Below are positions 1-8,259 of a stretch of DNA of 64,000 nt, in pieces. The notes under the pieces were generated by a model. The model was not told the origin of the DNA and did no database searches. It was given only the letters and a program-made list of their open reading frames with translations. The stretch's first letter is position 1. Each line of letters begins with the position of its first letter. The translations under genes and the position numbers were made by a program. Origin of the DNA: Brenneria nigrifluens DSM 30175 = ATCC 13028 (GTDB taxonomy: Bacteria; Pseudomonadota; Gammaproteobacteria; Enterobacterales; Enterobacteriaceae); contig NZ_CP034036.1 of assembly GCF_005484965.1 (NCBI RefSeq), positions 2,046,001 through 2,110,000 on the forward strand. The letters are read 5' to 3'.

Positions 1-977
1 GCGACCTGCGCGCCGCCCGCGGCGGCGGGAAAGTCGCGGCGATAAGCAAACGGCTGGGCTATGAAGGCGCGGAATACCGCACGCTGATTACCCGCACGCT
101 GCGAAATCTGCCGGCCGAGGGCAGCGCAGATATCCGCGCTCAGCTGATCGGCGAGCAGCCGTTGTGGGGCGAGCTATCCACCTGGCAGACGCTGGAGCGC
201 GCCTCGCGGCCGTTTACCAGCTATTACCTGCTGGCGGTATTCGACCACAAAGTGGATGCCAAAACGCAGGAAATCGTCCCACAGCCCGCCGATCAGGCGC
301 TGTATGTCGGCGTGCTATTCAGAACGCTGCTGATGGCCGCGGTGGTGACGCTGCTGTGCGTCGGTCTGGGATATCCCCTGGCGTACTGGCTGGCGAAACA
401 GCCGTCCAACCGCGCCAACCTGCTGCTGATCCTGGTGCTGCTGCCTTTCTGGACGTCGTTGATCGTGCGCACCGCCAGTTGGATTGTGCTGCTGCAGTCC
501 GGCGGGTTGATTAACCGCACGCTGATTAATTTCGGCATCATCGATCAGCCTTTAGTGCTGGTGTTCAACCGCATCGGGGTTTACATCTCCATGACGCATA
601 TCTTGCTGCCGTTTTTTATCCTGCCGCTGTACGCGGTGATGAAAGGCATTTCGCCCAATTACGTGCGTGCGGCGATATCGCTGGGGGCGCATCCGTTTAT
701 CGCCTTCTGGCGGGTATATGTGCCGCAGACGTACGCCGGCGTCACCGCGGGGGCGCTGCTGGTCTTTATGATGGCGATCGGCTACTACATTACGCCGGCG
801 CTGCTGGGGGGGCCAAGCGACCAGATGCTGAGCTACTTCGTCGCTTTCTTCACCAATACCACCATGAACTGGGGTATGGCGGCGGCATTAGGGACGCAAC
901 TGCTGGTCATCGTGACGCTGCTGTATGTGGTTTATATCCGCGTGACAAAAACCAACGCTGAAATCGCGGCGCATTAA
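1..977 (+). CDS. ABC transporter permease, PotB-like (5' end outside window)
   Basis: Inner-membrane permease of a spermidine/putrescine-type ABC importer. The reading frame is open from the first bases, so the start lies upstream of the window. A soluble N-terminal stretch (about 100 residues visible) precedes six or so hydrophobic segments. The cytoplasmic-loop motif (GAHPFIAFWRVYVPQ, followed by a conserved Gly) is the EAA loop that contacts the ATPase. The next gene encodes the partner permease 18 bp downstream, so the two form one operon. The family assignment is firm; the exact substrate (polyamine, other amine, thiamine-like) cannot be read from the sequence. Confidence 0.85.
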   Translation, partial: DLRAARGGGKVAAISKRLGYEGAEYRTLITRTLRNLPAEGSADIRAQLIGEQPLWGELSTWQTLERASRPFTSYYLLAVFDHKVDAKTQEIVPQPADQALYVGVLFRTLLMAAVVTLLCVGLGYPLAYWLAKQPSNRANLLLILVLLPFWTSLIVRTASWIVLLQSGGLINRTLINFGIIDQPLVLVFNRIGVYISMTHILLPFFILPLYAVMKGISPNYVRAAISLGAHPFIAFWRVYVPQTYAGVTAGALLVFMMAIGYYITPALLGGPSDQMLSYFVAFFTNTTMNWGMAAALGTQLLVIVTLLYVVYIRVTKTNAEIAAH

Positions 978-995
978 TCTCCAGGGGAAACAAAG

Positions 996-1814
996 ATGAG
1001 ACAACAGGGTGAAATAACTCTCCGCTTGTGGAATACGCTGTTTAATTTTTACGGCGCGGCCATGCTGCTGTTTCTGATCGTGCCGGTACTGGTGATCGTG
1101 CCGCTTTCATTTAACGCCGGCTCCTTTCTGAGCTATCCGCTGAGCGGCTTTTCGCTGCGCTGGTATCATGAGTTCTTCAACTCCAACGCATGGCTGGGGG
1201 CGCTGGGCAACAGCCTGCTGATAGCCCCTCTGGCCACTCTGCTGGCGACGGTGCTGGGCGTGCTGGCGTCGGTCGGGCTGGTGCGCGGCGAGTTTCGCGG
1301 TAAATCGCTGGTGATGGCGGTGCTGATTTCGCCGATGATCGCGCCGGTAGTGATTGTGGCCGTGGGGATGTTTTTCTTCTTCGCCAAGCTCTCTTTGCTC
1401 AACAGCTATATCGGTCTGGTGCTGGCGCATGCCATGCTAGGGGTGCCGTTCGTGGTGATTACCGTCACCGCGGTGCTCAAGAACTACGACCAGAATCTCT
1501 CGCGGGCCGCCGCCAGCCTGGGAGCGCCGCCGCTGCTGGTGTTTCGCAAGGTGACCTTTCCGCTGATTGCGCCCGGCGTTTTTTCCGGGGCGCTGTTTGC
1601 TTTCGCCACCTCCTTTGACGAGGTCATCGTCACGCTGTTTCTCGCCAGCCCACGCCAACGGACGCTACCGTTGCAGATGTTTGCCGGCATCCGCGAAAAC
1701 CTCGACCCGACGATAGCCGCCGCGGCGTCCATGATGGTGGGAACCGCGCTTATCCTGCTAATTGTGATGGAGATTTTACGCCGCCGTTCGGAGCGGTTAA
1801 GAAGCGGGGGTTAA
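996..1814 (+). CDS. ABC transporter permease, PotC-like
   Basis: Second inner-membrane permease of the same importer, 272 aa. It has six predicted hydrophobic segments and an EAA loop around residues 170-190 (AAASLGAPPLLVFRKVTFP), followed by FDEVIVTLF, typical of PotC/YdcV-type permeases. An AGGGGAAA ribosome site lies just before the ATG. It is the last gene of the operon: the next coding trace is about 400 bp downstream behind a hairpin-rich stretch. Confidence 0.88.
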   Translation: MRQQGEITLRLWNTLFNFYGAAMLLFLIVPVLVIVPLSFNAGSFLSYPLSGFSLRWYHEFFNSNAWLGALGNSLLIAPLATLLATVLGVLASVGLVRGEFRGKSLVMAVLISPMIAPVVIVAVGMFFFFAKLSLLNSYIGLVLAHAMLGVPFVVITVTAVLKNYDQNLSRAAASLGAPPLLVFRKVTFPLIAPGVFSGALFAFATSFDEVIVTLFLASPRQRTLPLQMFAGIRENLDPTIAAAASMMVGTALILLIVMEILRRRSERLRSGG

Positions 1815-1869
1815 GGTAGGTAATCAAACGGTAAAATGTAATCATGTGAAAATGTTTCGTGCGCGTTGA

Positions 1870-2075
1870 TATCGTATTTCTCCCTTTGCATGGGAGAGCG
1901 CACGACCAAGGGCGGCTCAGTTGCCGTCGCCCTTGGAACCCTGGTTTTTTGGCGGTTCATGATGCCGCTACGCGGTGCCTTCAGAGATAACGTTTTCCTG
2001 ACGGACCGCCAGTGACGCGTTCCCGACGCGGCACTGGCTTTCGCAGCATCCATGCTGCTCATCCTGAAAAACGTT
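1870..2075. repeat. Hairpin-rich intergenic element
   Basis: The 1815-2211 gap has no convincing gene. Inside it are consecutive perfect inverted repeats: CCAAGGGCG/CGCCCTTGG (about 1904-1934), GCCAGTG/CACTGGC (about 2009-2039) and GCAGCAT/ATGCTGC (about 2044-2059). This layout is typical of dispersed repetitive intergenic elements in soft-rot enterobacteria. It may help terminate the upstream operon. That it is repeated elsewhere in the genome is inference; only this copy is visible. Confidence 0.45.
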
Positions 2076-2211
2076 TTCTCTTTAGCATCATTTTACGCCA
2101 TGAGAAAAGACCGGTTTCGCTGAATATTTTTTCAGCTTTTTTTAAAATCTAATTTATGATGCATCAAACACCATTTCGATGTGTCGTGTACAAAGGCTCA
2201 GGAGGTTCGGT

Positions 2212-2568
2212 ATGACAGCGCAAAAAACACTACTGCTGACCGGTGCGAGCCGGGGAATCGGGCATGCCACCGTTAAGCATTTCCACGCGGCGGGGTGGCG
2301 GATTTTTACCGCGTCGCGCCAGAACTGGGCGGAAGAGTGCCCGTGGGCAGAGAAGCTGCTCAATCATATTCATCTTGATTTGGAAGATATCGACAGCCTG
2401 CAACAGGCGCTGCCGCTGATTAAGGAAAAGCTGGGCGGTTGGATGCGTTGGTCGATAACGCGGGAATTTCGCCTAAACTCGATTGCAGGCTCGCGCGTTC
2501 ACCCCTTTGCCGGTGCCTCTTATGTCAACGGCGCGGAAATTCACGTTAACGGAGGGCAGCATGTCTAA
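2212..2568 (+). pseudogene. Short-chain dehydrogenase/reductase, internally deleted and frameshifted
   Basis: The N-terminus has the Rossmann NAD(P)-binding motif TGASRGIGHAT (residues about 9-19). Near 2430 the frame slips: in the +1 frame the expected RLDALVDNAGISPK (NAG motif) can be read. The active-site YxxxK region is missing altogether. The last residues (FAGASYVNGAEIHVNGGQ) are a normal SDR C-terminus. The gene therefore lost about half its length and cannot be catalytic. A GGAGG site sits 6 bp before the ATG. Its stop overlaps the start of the following kinase gene, showing they were once one operon. Confidence 0.85.
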
Positions 2569-3685
2569 CGGACGACTCAGCGCACTTTTTCCTTCATTCC
2601 CACACATGGCGTCCAATCAGCCAGTTTTTGTCGAGGCTTCACCGCACGGCGATGAGTTAATGACGCAGGCCGTACCGCAGGTTTCTTGCCAGCAGGCGTT
2701 GGCTATTGCGCAGCAGGAATATGGATTGACAGGGCAGATGATGCTGCTTCAGGGCGAGCGCGATGTGAATTTCTGTCTGACGGTTACGCCAGATGAACGC
2801 TACATGTTGAAAGTTATCAATGCAGCAGAGCCCGCTGACGTCAGCGATTTCCAAACCGCTCTGCTGCTGCATCTTGCCCGTCAGGCACCTGAATTACCCG
2901 TTCCACGTATCCGGATGACAAAAGAGGGGCAGGCGGAAATAGGCGTTGAGGTTTATGGCGAGCGGCTGCGTGTGCGGCTGGTGAGCTATCTGGCTGGGAT
3001 GCCGCAATATCTGACGTCGCCTTCAACAGCGCTGATGCCGCAATTAGGGAGCTCGCTGGCGCAGTTGGATAACGCGCTTCACAGTTTTACGCATCCGGCG
3101 GCAAAGCGTTCGCTGTTGTGGGATATCAGCCGGGCAGAGCAGGTACGTCCTTATCTCGATTTCGTACCTGAACCGCAGCAGTATCAGCATCTTCAGCGTG
3201 TTTTTGACCGCTATGACAGCAACGTTGCTCCACAGCTGACGACGCTACGTCATCAGGTCATCCATAACGATCTGAATCCGCATAATGTGCTGGTAGATGG
3301 TGCGTCGCCGACGCAGGTTACCGGCATTATCGATTTTGGCGATGCCGTATTCGCGCCGTTGATCTGTGAAGTAGCGACGGCGCTGGCGTACCAGATTGGT
3401 GATGGGACGGATCTACTGGAACATGTTGTGCCGTTTGTTGCCGCCTATCACCAGCGTATTCCGCTAGCGCCGGAGGAGATCTCACTGCTGCCAGATCTGA
3501 TAGCGACGCGCATGGCGCTGACCCTGACCATTGCACAGTGGCGTGCATCGCGCTACCCCGAAAATCGGGAGTATCTGCTACGCAATGTGCCGCGCTGTTG
3601 GCACAGCTTGCAGCGCATCGCGACCTATTCCCATGCGCAGTTTGTAACTCGCTTACAGCAGGTTTGCCCGGAGGATGTACGATGA
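2561..3685 (+). CDS. APH-fold phosphotransferase (aminoglycoside phosphotransferase family)
   Basis: A 374-aa cytoplasmic small-molecule kinase of the APH/choline kinase superfamily. The catalytic loop HNDLNPHNVLVD starts at residue 235 (catalytic Asp 237), followed by the metal-binding IIDFGDA. The start at 2561 overlaps the stop of the SDR pseudogene and has GGAGGG in front; a longer in-frame start at 2483 would lie inside the SDR coding region. The stop overlaps the aminotransferase start (ATGA). In related proteins this pair acts on hydroxylated amines or amino acids (hydroxylysine kinase, ethanolamine phosphate type). The substrate here is unknown. Confidence 0.85.
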   Translation: MSNGRLSALFPSFPHMASNQPVFVEASPHGDELMTQAVPQVSCQQALAIAQQEYGLTGQMMLLQGERDVNFCLTVTPDERYMLKVINAAEPADVSDFQTALLLHLARQAPELPVPRIRMTKEGQAEIGVEVYGERLRVRLVSYLAGMPQYLTSPSTALMPQLGSSLAQLDNALHSFTHPAAKRSLLWDISRAEQVRPYLDFVPEPQQYQHLQRVFDRYDSNVAPQLTTLRHQVIHNDLNPHNVLVDGASPTQVTGIIDFGDAVFAPLICEVATALAYQIGDGTDLLEHVVPFVAAYHQRIPLAPEEISLLPDLIATRMALTLTIAQWRASRYPENREYLLRNVPRCWHSLQRIATYSHAQFVTRLQQVCPEDVR

Positions 3686-4983
3686 ATCAGAGAATCACTT
3701 CTGAAATGACAGTGACAGAAGATTTGCTGGCGCGCCGACAGCGGGTGCTGGGCAGCGGGTATCGCCTGTTTTATGAAGAGCCGCTGCACGTCGCGCGTGG
3801 CGAGGGCGTGTGGCTGTTCGATCATCAGGGGAAACGCTATCTGGATGTTTACAATAATGTGGCCTCGGTCGGGCATTGCCACCCCACGGTGGTTGAGGCA
3901 ATGGCGCGACAGAGTGCACAGCTCAATACTCATACGCGTTATCTGCATCATGCGATTGTCGACTTTGCGGAAGATCTGCTGAGCGAATTTCCTGCCGAAT
4001 TGAATAACGTGATGCTGACCTGTACCGGCAGTGAGGCGAACGATCTGGCGTTGCGCATAGCCCGACATGCCACGGGTGGGGCGGGTATTTTGGTGACGCG
4101 CTGGGCGTATCACGGCGTGACCAGCGCGCTGGCGGAGCTGTCGCCGTCGCTAGGGGATGGGGTCACGCGAGGCAACCATGTGAAGCTGATCGACGCGCCG
4201 GATACCTATCGTCAGCCCGGTGCATTTCTTACCAGCATTCGTGAAGCGTTGGCGCAGATGCAACGGGAAGGCATTCGTCCTGCCGCGCTGCTGGTGGATA
4301 CGATTTTTTCCAGCGATGGGGTGTTCTGCGCACCGGAAGGCGAAATGGTGCAGGCGGCAGCGCTGATCCGTCAAGCGGGTGGGCTGTTTATTGCGGATGA
4401 AGTTCAGCCGGGGTTCGGGCGCACAGGGGAGTCGCTATGGGGCTTTGCGCGGCACGGTATCGTCCCGGATCTGGTGAGTTTAGGGAAACCGATGGGCAAC
4501 GGACATCCTATCGCCGGATTGGTTGGCCGTTCCGCGCTATTCGAGGTATTTGGACGAGATGTCCGCTATTTCAATACCTTTGGCGGCAATCCGGTTTCCT
4601 GTCAGGCGGCACATGCAGTGCTACGGGTGATAAGGGAAGAGCAGTTACAGCAGAATGCCCAGCGGGTGGGCCATTATCTGCGGCGAGGGTTGCAGCAACT
4701 GGCGCAGGATTTTCCGTTGATTGGTGATATTCGAGCTTATGGTTTGTTTATAGGCGTAGAGCTGGTCAGCGATCGTGAAACTAAATCCCCGGCAAGTGAG
4801 TCGGCATTACAGGTGGTGAATGCCATGCGCCAACGCGGTGTGCTGATTAGCGCAACTGGGCCAGCGGCGAATGTGCTGAAAATTCGTCCGCCGCTGGTGT
4901 TTCAGGAACAACATGCTGATGTGTTTTTAACTACGCTGAGCGATGTGCTGGCGCTAATCAGAGCCCGCACGCGGGAGTCATAA
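3682..4983 (+). CDS. Class III PLP-dependent aminotransferase / phospholyase-like
   Basis: A 433-aa enzyme of the ornithine/ethanolamine-phosphate aminotransferase family. It shows the fold-type I features: TCTGSEANDLALR for phosphate binding, the DEVQPGFGR aspartate motif, and the PLP lysine in LGKPMGNGHP (Lys269). The start at 3682 is chosen because GGAGG lies 7 bp upstream and the ATGA overlaps the kinase stop. An upstream APH-like kinase coupled to a class III aminotransferase-fold enzyme matches phospholyase pathways in which an amino alcohol is phosphorylated and then eliminated. That pathway role is inference. Confidence 0.85.
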   Translation: MNQRITSEMTVTEDLLARRQRVLGSGYRLFYEEPLHVARGEGVWLFDHQGKRYLDVYNNVASVGHCHPTVVEAMARQSAQLNTHTRYLHHAIVDFAEDLLSEFPAELNNVMLTCTGSEANDLALRIARHATGGAGILVTRWAYHGVTSALAELSPSLGDGVTRGNHVKLIDAPDTYRQPGAFLTSIREALAQMQREGIRPAALLVDTIFSSDGVFCAPEGEMVQAAALIRQAGGLFIADEVQPGFGRTGESLWGFARHGIVPDLVSLGKPMGNGHPIAGLVGRSALFEVFGRDVRYFNTFGGNPVSCQAAHAVLRVIREEQLQQNAQRVGHYLRRGLQQLAQDFPLIGDIRAYGLFIGVELVSDRETKSPASESALQVVNAMRQRGVLISATGPAANVLKIRPPLVFQEQHADVFLTTLSDVLALIRARTRES

Positions 4984-5030
4984 CGTGCGCGGGCGCCGTG
5001 AAAAAATAAGGATGTGAGTTAGATACGAAA

Positions 5031-5311
5031 TGCCGCAACGGCATGGCTAAGCTCACCTGCACGTTCCGGTGAGCACGCCGTGGGCGGTCACCGCCTGTAG
5101 CTTCTACTCCGTGATGTATAAATGCTTACGGGAACCGATGCGCCTGAAGCCGCTGAACATCAAGCTGCTTGACCAGCGTTCGCTTCAGATCCAAACGCTG
5201 TCAGGCAAAGCGCATGCGCCACAGCAGCAGGCTTTTCTTGATTTCATGATGGCGGAACTGCGCCAGGGGGAGGCGTATTACCTGAGTCAGGTGGCTACCG
5301 ATGTGGTTTGA
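5031..5311 (+). pseudogene. Possible C-terminal remnant of a transcriptional regulator
   Basis: The gap 4984-5437 holds no complete gene. An open frame ending at 5311 encodes about 80 residues whose end (RSLQIQTLSGKAHAPQQQAF then LDFMMAELRQ) resembles the last helix of LysR-type effector domains. No DNA-binding domain precedes it. A perfect GCTCACC/GGTGAGC hairpin (about 5050-5073) lies at its left edge and could be a deletion scar or terminator. The similarity is weak and judged by eye. Confidence 0.3.
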
Positions 5312-5437
5312 TACTGTTCATTGCTGTCGCTGATTAGGAGAAACACGGTGATGAGGTTTCCGTAGGGATGCCTCACCCTGTGGTCGCTCTGGATATCTCG
5401 ATATTTCAGCGAGCGATTTTACGTTTTTGTTTCGCTT

Positions 5438-6517
5438 TCACTCCATCTCGATAATGTCGCGTTTTTGCTCGTCTTCTAACTGGCGCAGGACGCGATACAC
5501 CTGCGCGACGGCCTGAAGCGTTTCGCGCGGAATATAATGGCCTTCCGGCGTGGTGCGATACAGCGTGCGGGTCAGCCAGATGAAGCGAATCACTGGGATA
5601 TCCGCTTTTTTCGCCTGAGCGATGAGCTCCCGCGCCGTGCTGTTTTCACCTTTAAACAAAATACGCGGCAGTGGGGTTTTGCCAGGACGATAGTAAAGCC
5701 CTACTGCATAGTGCGTCGGGTTGACCAGCAGCATATCGGCATCTTCCACTTTCGGCTTGGGGCGCGGCGCGGCGGGTTCGTTTACCAGTTCGTGCGCCAG
5801 CGATTTACGGTGGCCTTTCATGTGCGGATCGCCTTCGGAATCTTTGTGCTCATTGCGTAAATCCTCATGGCTCATGCGCTGCTGCTTGAGGAAAAAGTAT
5901 TTTTGCAGGCCGAAATCCAGTGCGGAAAGGACCAACAGTGCCGTCAGCGTGGTGCGGGCAATGCGCGTTAACAGGGCTTTAACCCCTTGCCAGAAGCCAT
6001 GTAGATCGCCATAGGCTAATTCAACCAGCGCCTCCAGCTCCGGCACCACCACTTTATAAAAGACTGTACCAATCACCACCGCCTTCACAATATTGGTTAG
6101 CATCTCCACCAGTTTGCGCATGGAGAACATCTGCTTGAATTGGTTGATCGGGTTCAGACGATTGAGATCGAGCTTCAGCGCTTCGGGTGCAAACAGCGGG
6201 CCATACTGGAGCCACCCGCCCGCCACGCGCAGTAGCACGGCTATCGCGGCGGCGAGCAGACAGAGCGTGCCCGCCATCACGGCGGCGTCGTGAAACACCT
6301 CTTTCGCCACCTGCGCAAACGGGGCATCCAGCCGTTGCAGCGGCAGTTGTACCAGCGTTTGCAGTTTGCCCATCGTGCTGTCTGCCAGCGCCAGTACACA
6401 CTCCAGCAGGCCGACGCAGATCAGCAGTTTGGGCACATCCTGACTTTGTCCGACTTCCCCTTTGCGGCGCGCATCTTCCAACTTTTTCTCGGTGGGTTTT
6501 TCCGTTTTCTCACTCAT
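5438..6517 (-). CDS. hrcU: HrcU, T3SS export-apparatus switch protein (SctU)
   Basis: A 359-aa inner-membrane protein with four hydrophobic segments (about residues 30-205) and a cytoplasmic domain carrying the autocleavage motif NPTH at residues 266-269. Cleavage there is known to switch secretion from early to late substrates. Start 6517 (MSEKTEKPTEKK) matches the conserved N-terminus of the family; longer in-frame starts would run into hrcT. It is the last gene of the leftward hrpJ operon, 13 bp after hrcT. Confidence 0.97.
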   Translation of the reverse strand: MSEKTEKPTEKKLEDARRKGEVGQSQDVPKLLICVGLLECVLALADSTMGKLQTLVQLPLQRLDAPFAQVAKEVFHDAAVMAGTLCLLAAAIAVLLRVAGGWLQYGPLFAPEALKLDLNRLNPINQFKQMFSMRKLVEMLTNIVKAVVIGTVFYKVVVPELEALVELAYGDLHGFWQGVKALLTRIARTTLTALLVLSALDFGLQKYFFLKQQRMSHEDLRNEHKDSEGDPHMKGHRKSLAHELVNEPAAPRPKPKVEDADMLLVNPTHYAVGLYYRPGKTPLPRILFKGENSTARELIAQAKKADIPVIRFIWLTRTLYRTTPEGHYIPRETLQAVAQVYRVLRQLEDEQKRDIIEME

Positions 6518-6530
6518 CAGCTTCGCCTTA

Positions 6531-7331
6531 TTAGCTGTTCGATACGGTAAAAAGCAGCGGCAGCAGGTGTTTGAGGTCCGGTAAACCCTGAAGTTTATGG
6601 TCGCCCAGGTATTGCAACACCGGCAGATAGATGATGAAAAACGCCATTCCGACCAGACACTTGGCCGGAATCGAAAGGACGAACACCTGAAGCTGCGGGC
6701 TATACAGGCTGAGTAACGCAATGCTGAACTCCAACAGCAACAGTAGCGCCACTAGCGGCCCGGCGTACACCACCAGATGAGTGAAGGTATCGCCCAGCAG
6801 GTTGAGGTAGACCTCAAACCCTTTTTCGCTCGGTGCAGGCAGCCAGGACAACACCGGCCAGATCTGGTAGCTGTCCCAAATCAGCTGTGTCAGCCCTTTC
6901 AGGCCGATACCGATAATCAGCAGCAGAATAAGGGTTTGTTTCAGCAAATGACCGAGCGGTGTGGCATCCGAGCCCAGTGCTGGGTTGAGCTGGCCGCCCA
7001 TCAGTGCACCGCGCTGGTTATCGAACAGGGCACCGACGGATTCAAACAGCCAGAACGGCATTGCCAGAATCAACGCGATAAGTAGCCCGACAATTATCTC
7101 TTTCAGCAACAGGCCGGGTAACATCGGCCAGGACAACGGCGTCAACAGGAGCTGCTGCTGCACGATGGGGGCAGGCAACAGCGTCAGGGAAATCACCACG
7201 GCGTTGCGCGTCATGCCTTTTAGCACATTGAGTGAAAAAACCGGCACCAGAATAAAGCAGGGATACAGCCGGGCGATGCCGAGCGTAATGGCGATGATAA
7301 AGTCATAAACGTGCTGAATGGTGGCGATCAT
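6531..7331 (-). CDS. hrcT: HrcT, T3SS export-apparatus protein (SctT)
   Basis: A 266-aa protein made almost wholly of hydrophobic helices, the FliR/SpaR family. With SctR and SctS it builds the helical core of the export gate in the inner membrane. The sequence shows typical family landmarks: RLYPCFILVPVFS near the N-terminus and NPALGSDATPLG in the central loop. It lies between hrcS (6 bp) and hrcU (13 bp) in the conserved hrcRSTU order. Confidence 0.97.
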   Translation of the reverse strand: MIATIQHVYDFIIAITLGIARLYPCFILVPVFSLNVLKGMTRNAVVISLTLLPAPIVQQQLLLTPLSWPMLPGLLLKEIIVGLLIALILAMPFWLFESVGALFDNQRGALMGGQLNPALGSDATPLGHLLKQTLILLLIIGIGLKGLTQLIWDSYQIWPVLSWLPAPSEKGFEVYLNLLGDTFTHLVVYAGPLVALLLLLEFSIALLSLYSPQLQVFVLSIPAKCLVGMAFFIIYLPVLQYLGDHKLQGLPDLKHLLPLLFTVSNS

Positions 7332-7337
7332 GCGGAT

Positions 7338-7598
7338 TTATACCCCAGTCTGCGCAATCATGTTAAACGCGGTAATAGCCAACTGCATCAGCTCTACGCC
7401 AATCCAGCGTCCGCAAAGCGCCAATGTCAGCCCGACAGAGATCAGTTTGACGGCAAAAGGTAGCGTCTGGTCCTGCAATTGCATCACCGCCTGTAGTAAC
7501 GAAATCAGGACGCCGACGATCACCGCGACCAGTAGCGGCGGCGCGGAGAGCAGCACGACCATCACCATGGCCTGACGGAAAAGCGTGATTATTTCCAT
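7338..7598 (-). CDS. hrcS: HrcS, T3SS export-apparatus protein (SctS)
   Basis: An 86-aa FliQ/SpaQ-family protein with two hydrophobic hairpin helices and the conserved QAVMQLQDQTLPF linker. Four copies are known to join SctR5T1 in the export gate. Two adjacent ATGs exist (7601 and 7598); the second is chosen because GAGG lies 5 bp upstream, against 2 bp for the first. A longer frame to 7652 only extends into hrcR. Confidence 0.95.
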   Translation of the reverse strand: MEIITLFRQAMVMVVLLSAPPLLVAVIVGVLISLLQAVMQLQDQTLPFAVKLISVGLTLALCGRWIGVELMQLAITAFNMIAQTGV

Positions 7599-7605
7599 CA
7601 TTGCC

Positions 7606-8259
7606 TCACAGGTAGCTGTAGAACAGGCCGTCCAGCAGACGCGTCCAGCCATTGACCAGTACGAACAGCAGCAGCTTTAACGGCAGCGAAAGCGTCATTG
7701 GCGCGACCATCTGCATCCCCAGCGCCAGCAGCACGTTTGAGACGATGAGGTCGATGACGATAAACGGGATATAGATCAGGAAGCCGATTTTGAACCCAGC
7801 CTGTAATTCTGAGAGCACGAAAGCCGGAATCACCAGCAGCAGGTTTTGCGTATTCACCTTTTCGGATAACGATGCAGGCCACATTCGCAGGCTGTTTTCA
7901 TGCAAATGGGTGAGGATATCCGGGTCAACATTACGAGACATAAAGGTTTGCAGCGGTTCCAGCCCGTAGGTCACACTAGCTTGAAGCGAGGTGATGTCGG
8001 TCATATCCAGCGGCTTTTCCTGCACACGCTTGGTGATGTCCTGAAATACCGGTGCCATCACAAACAGTGTTGCCGCGAGCGCAATGCCGTACAGCGCCAT
8101 ATTGGGCGGCACTTGCTGCACCCCGATGGCGTTGCGGGTAATCAACAGCACAATTGCAATCTTCAGAAAGCAGGTACACACAATCATCATCAGCGGAATC
8201 AGAGAGAGTGCGCCCAGAAAGAGCGCAAACATCAACGGATCGAACGCGCCGGAGGTCAT
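7606..8259 (-). CDS. hrcR: HrcR, T3SS export-apparatus protein (SctR)
   Basis: A 217-aa FliP/SpaP-family membrane protein, normal length. The N-terminal membrane segments contain the family signature FLKIAIVLLITRNAIGVQQVPPN, and the C-terminal pair contains IPFIVIDLIVSNVLLALGM. Five copies form the outer ring of the export gate. Its start overlaps the hrcQ stop by 4 bp (ATGA), indicating translational coupling. Confidence 0.97.
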   Translation of the reverse strand: MTSGAFDPLMFALFLGALSLIPLMMIVCTCFLKIAIVLLITRNAIGVQQVPPNMALYGIALAATLFVMAPVFQDITKRVQEKPLDMTDITSLQASVTYGLEPLQTFMSRNVDPDILTHLHENSLRMWPASLSEKVNTQNLLLVIPAFVLSELQAGFKIGFLIYIPFIVIDLIVSNVLLALGMQMVAPMTLSLPLKLLLFVLVNGWTRLLDGLFYSYL

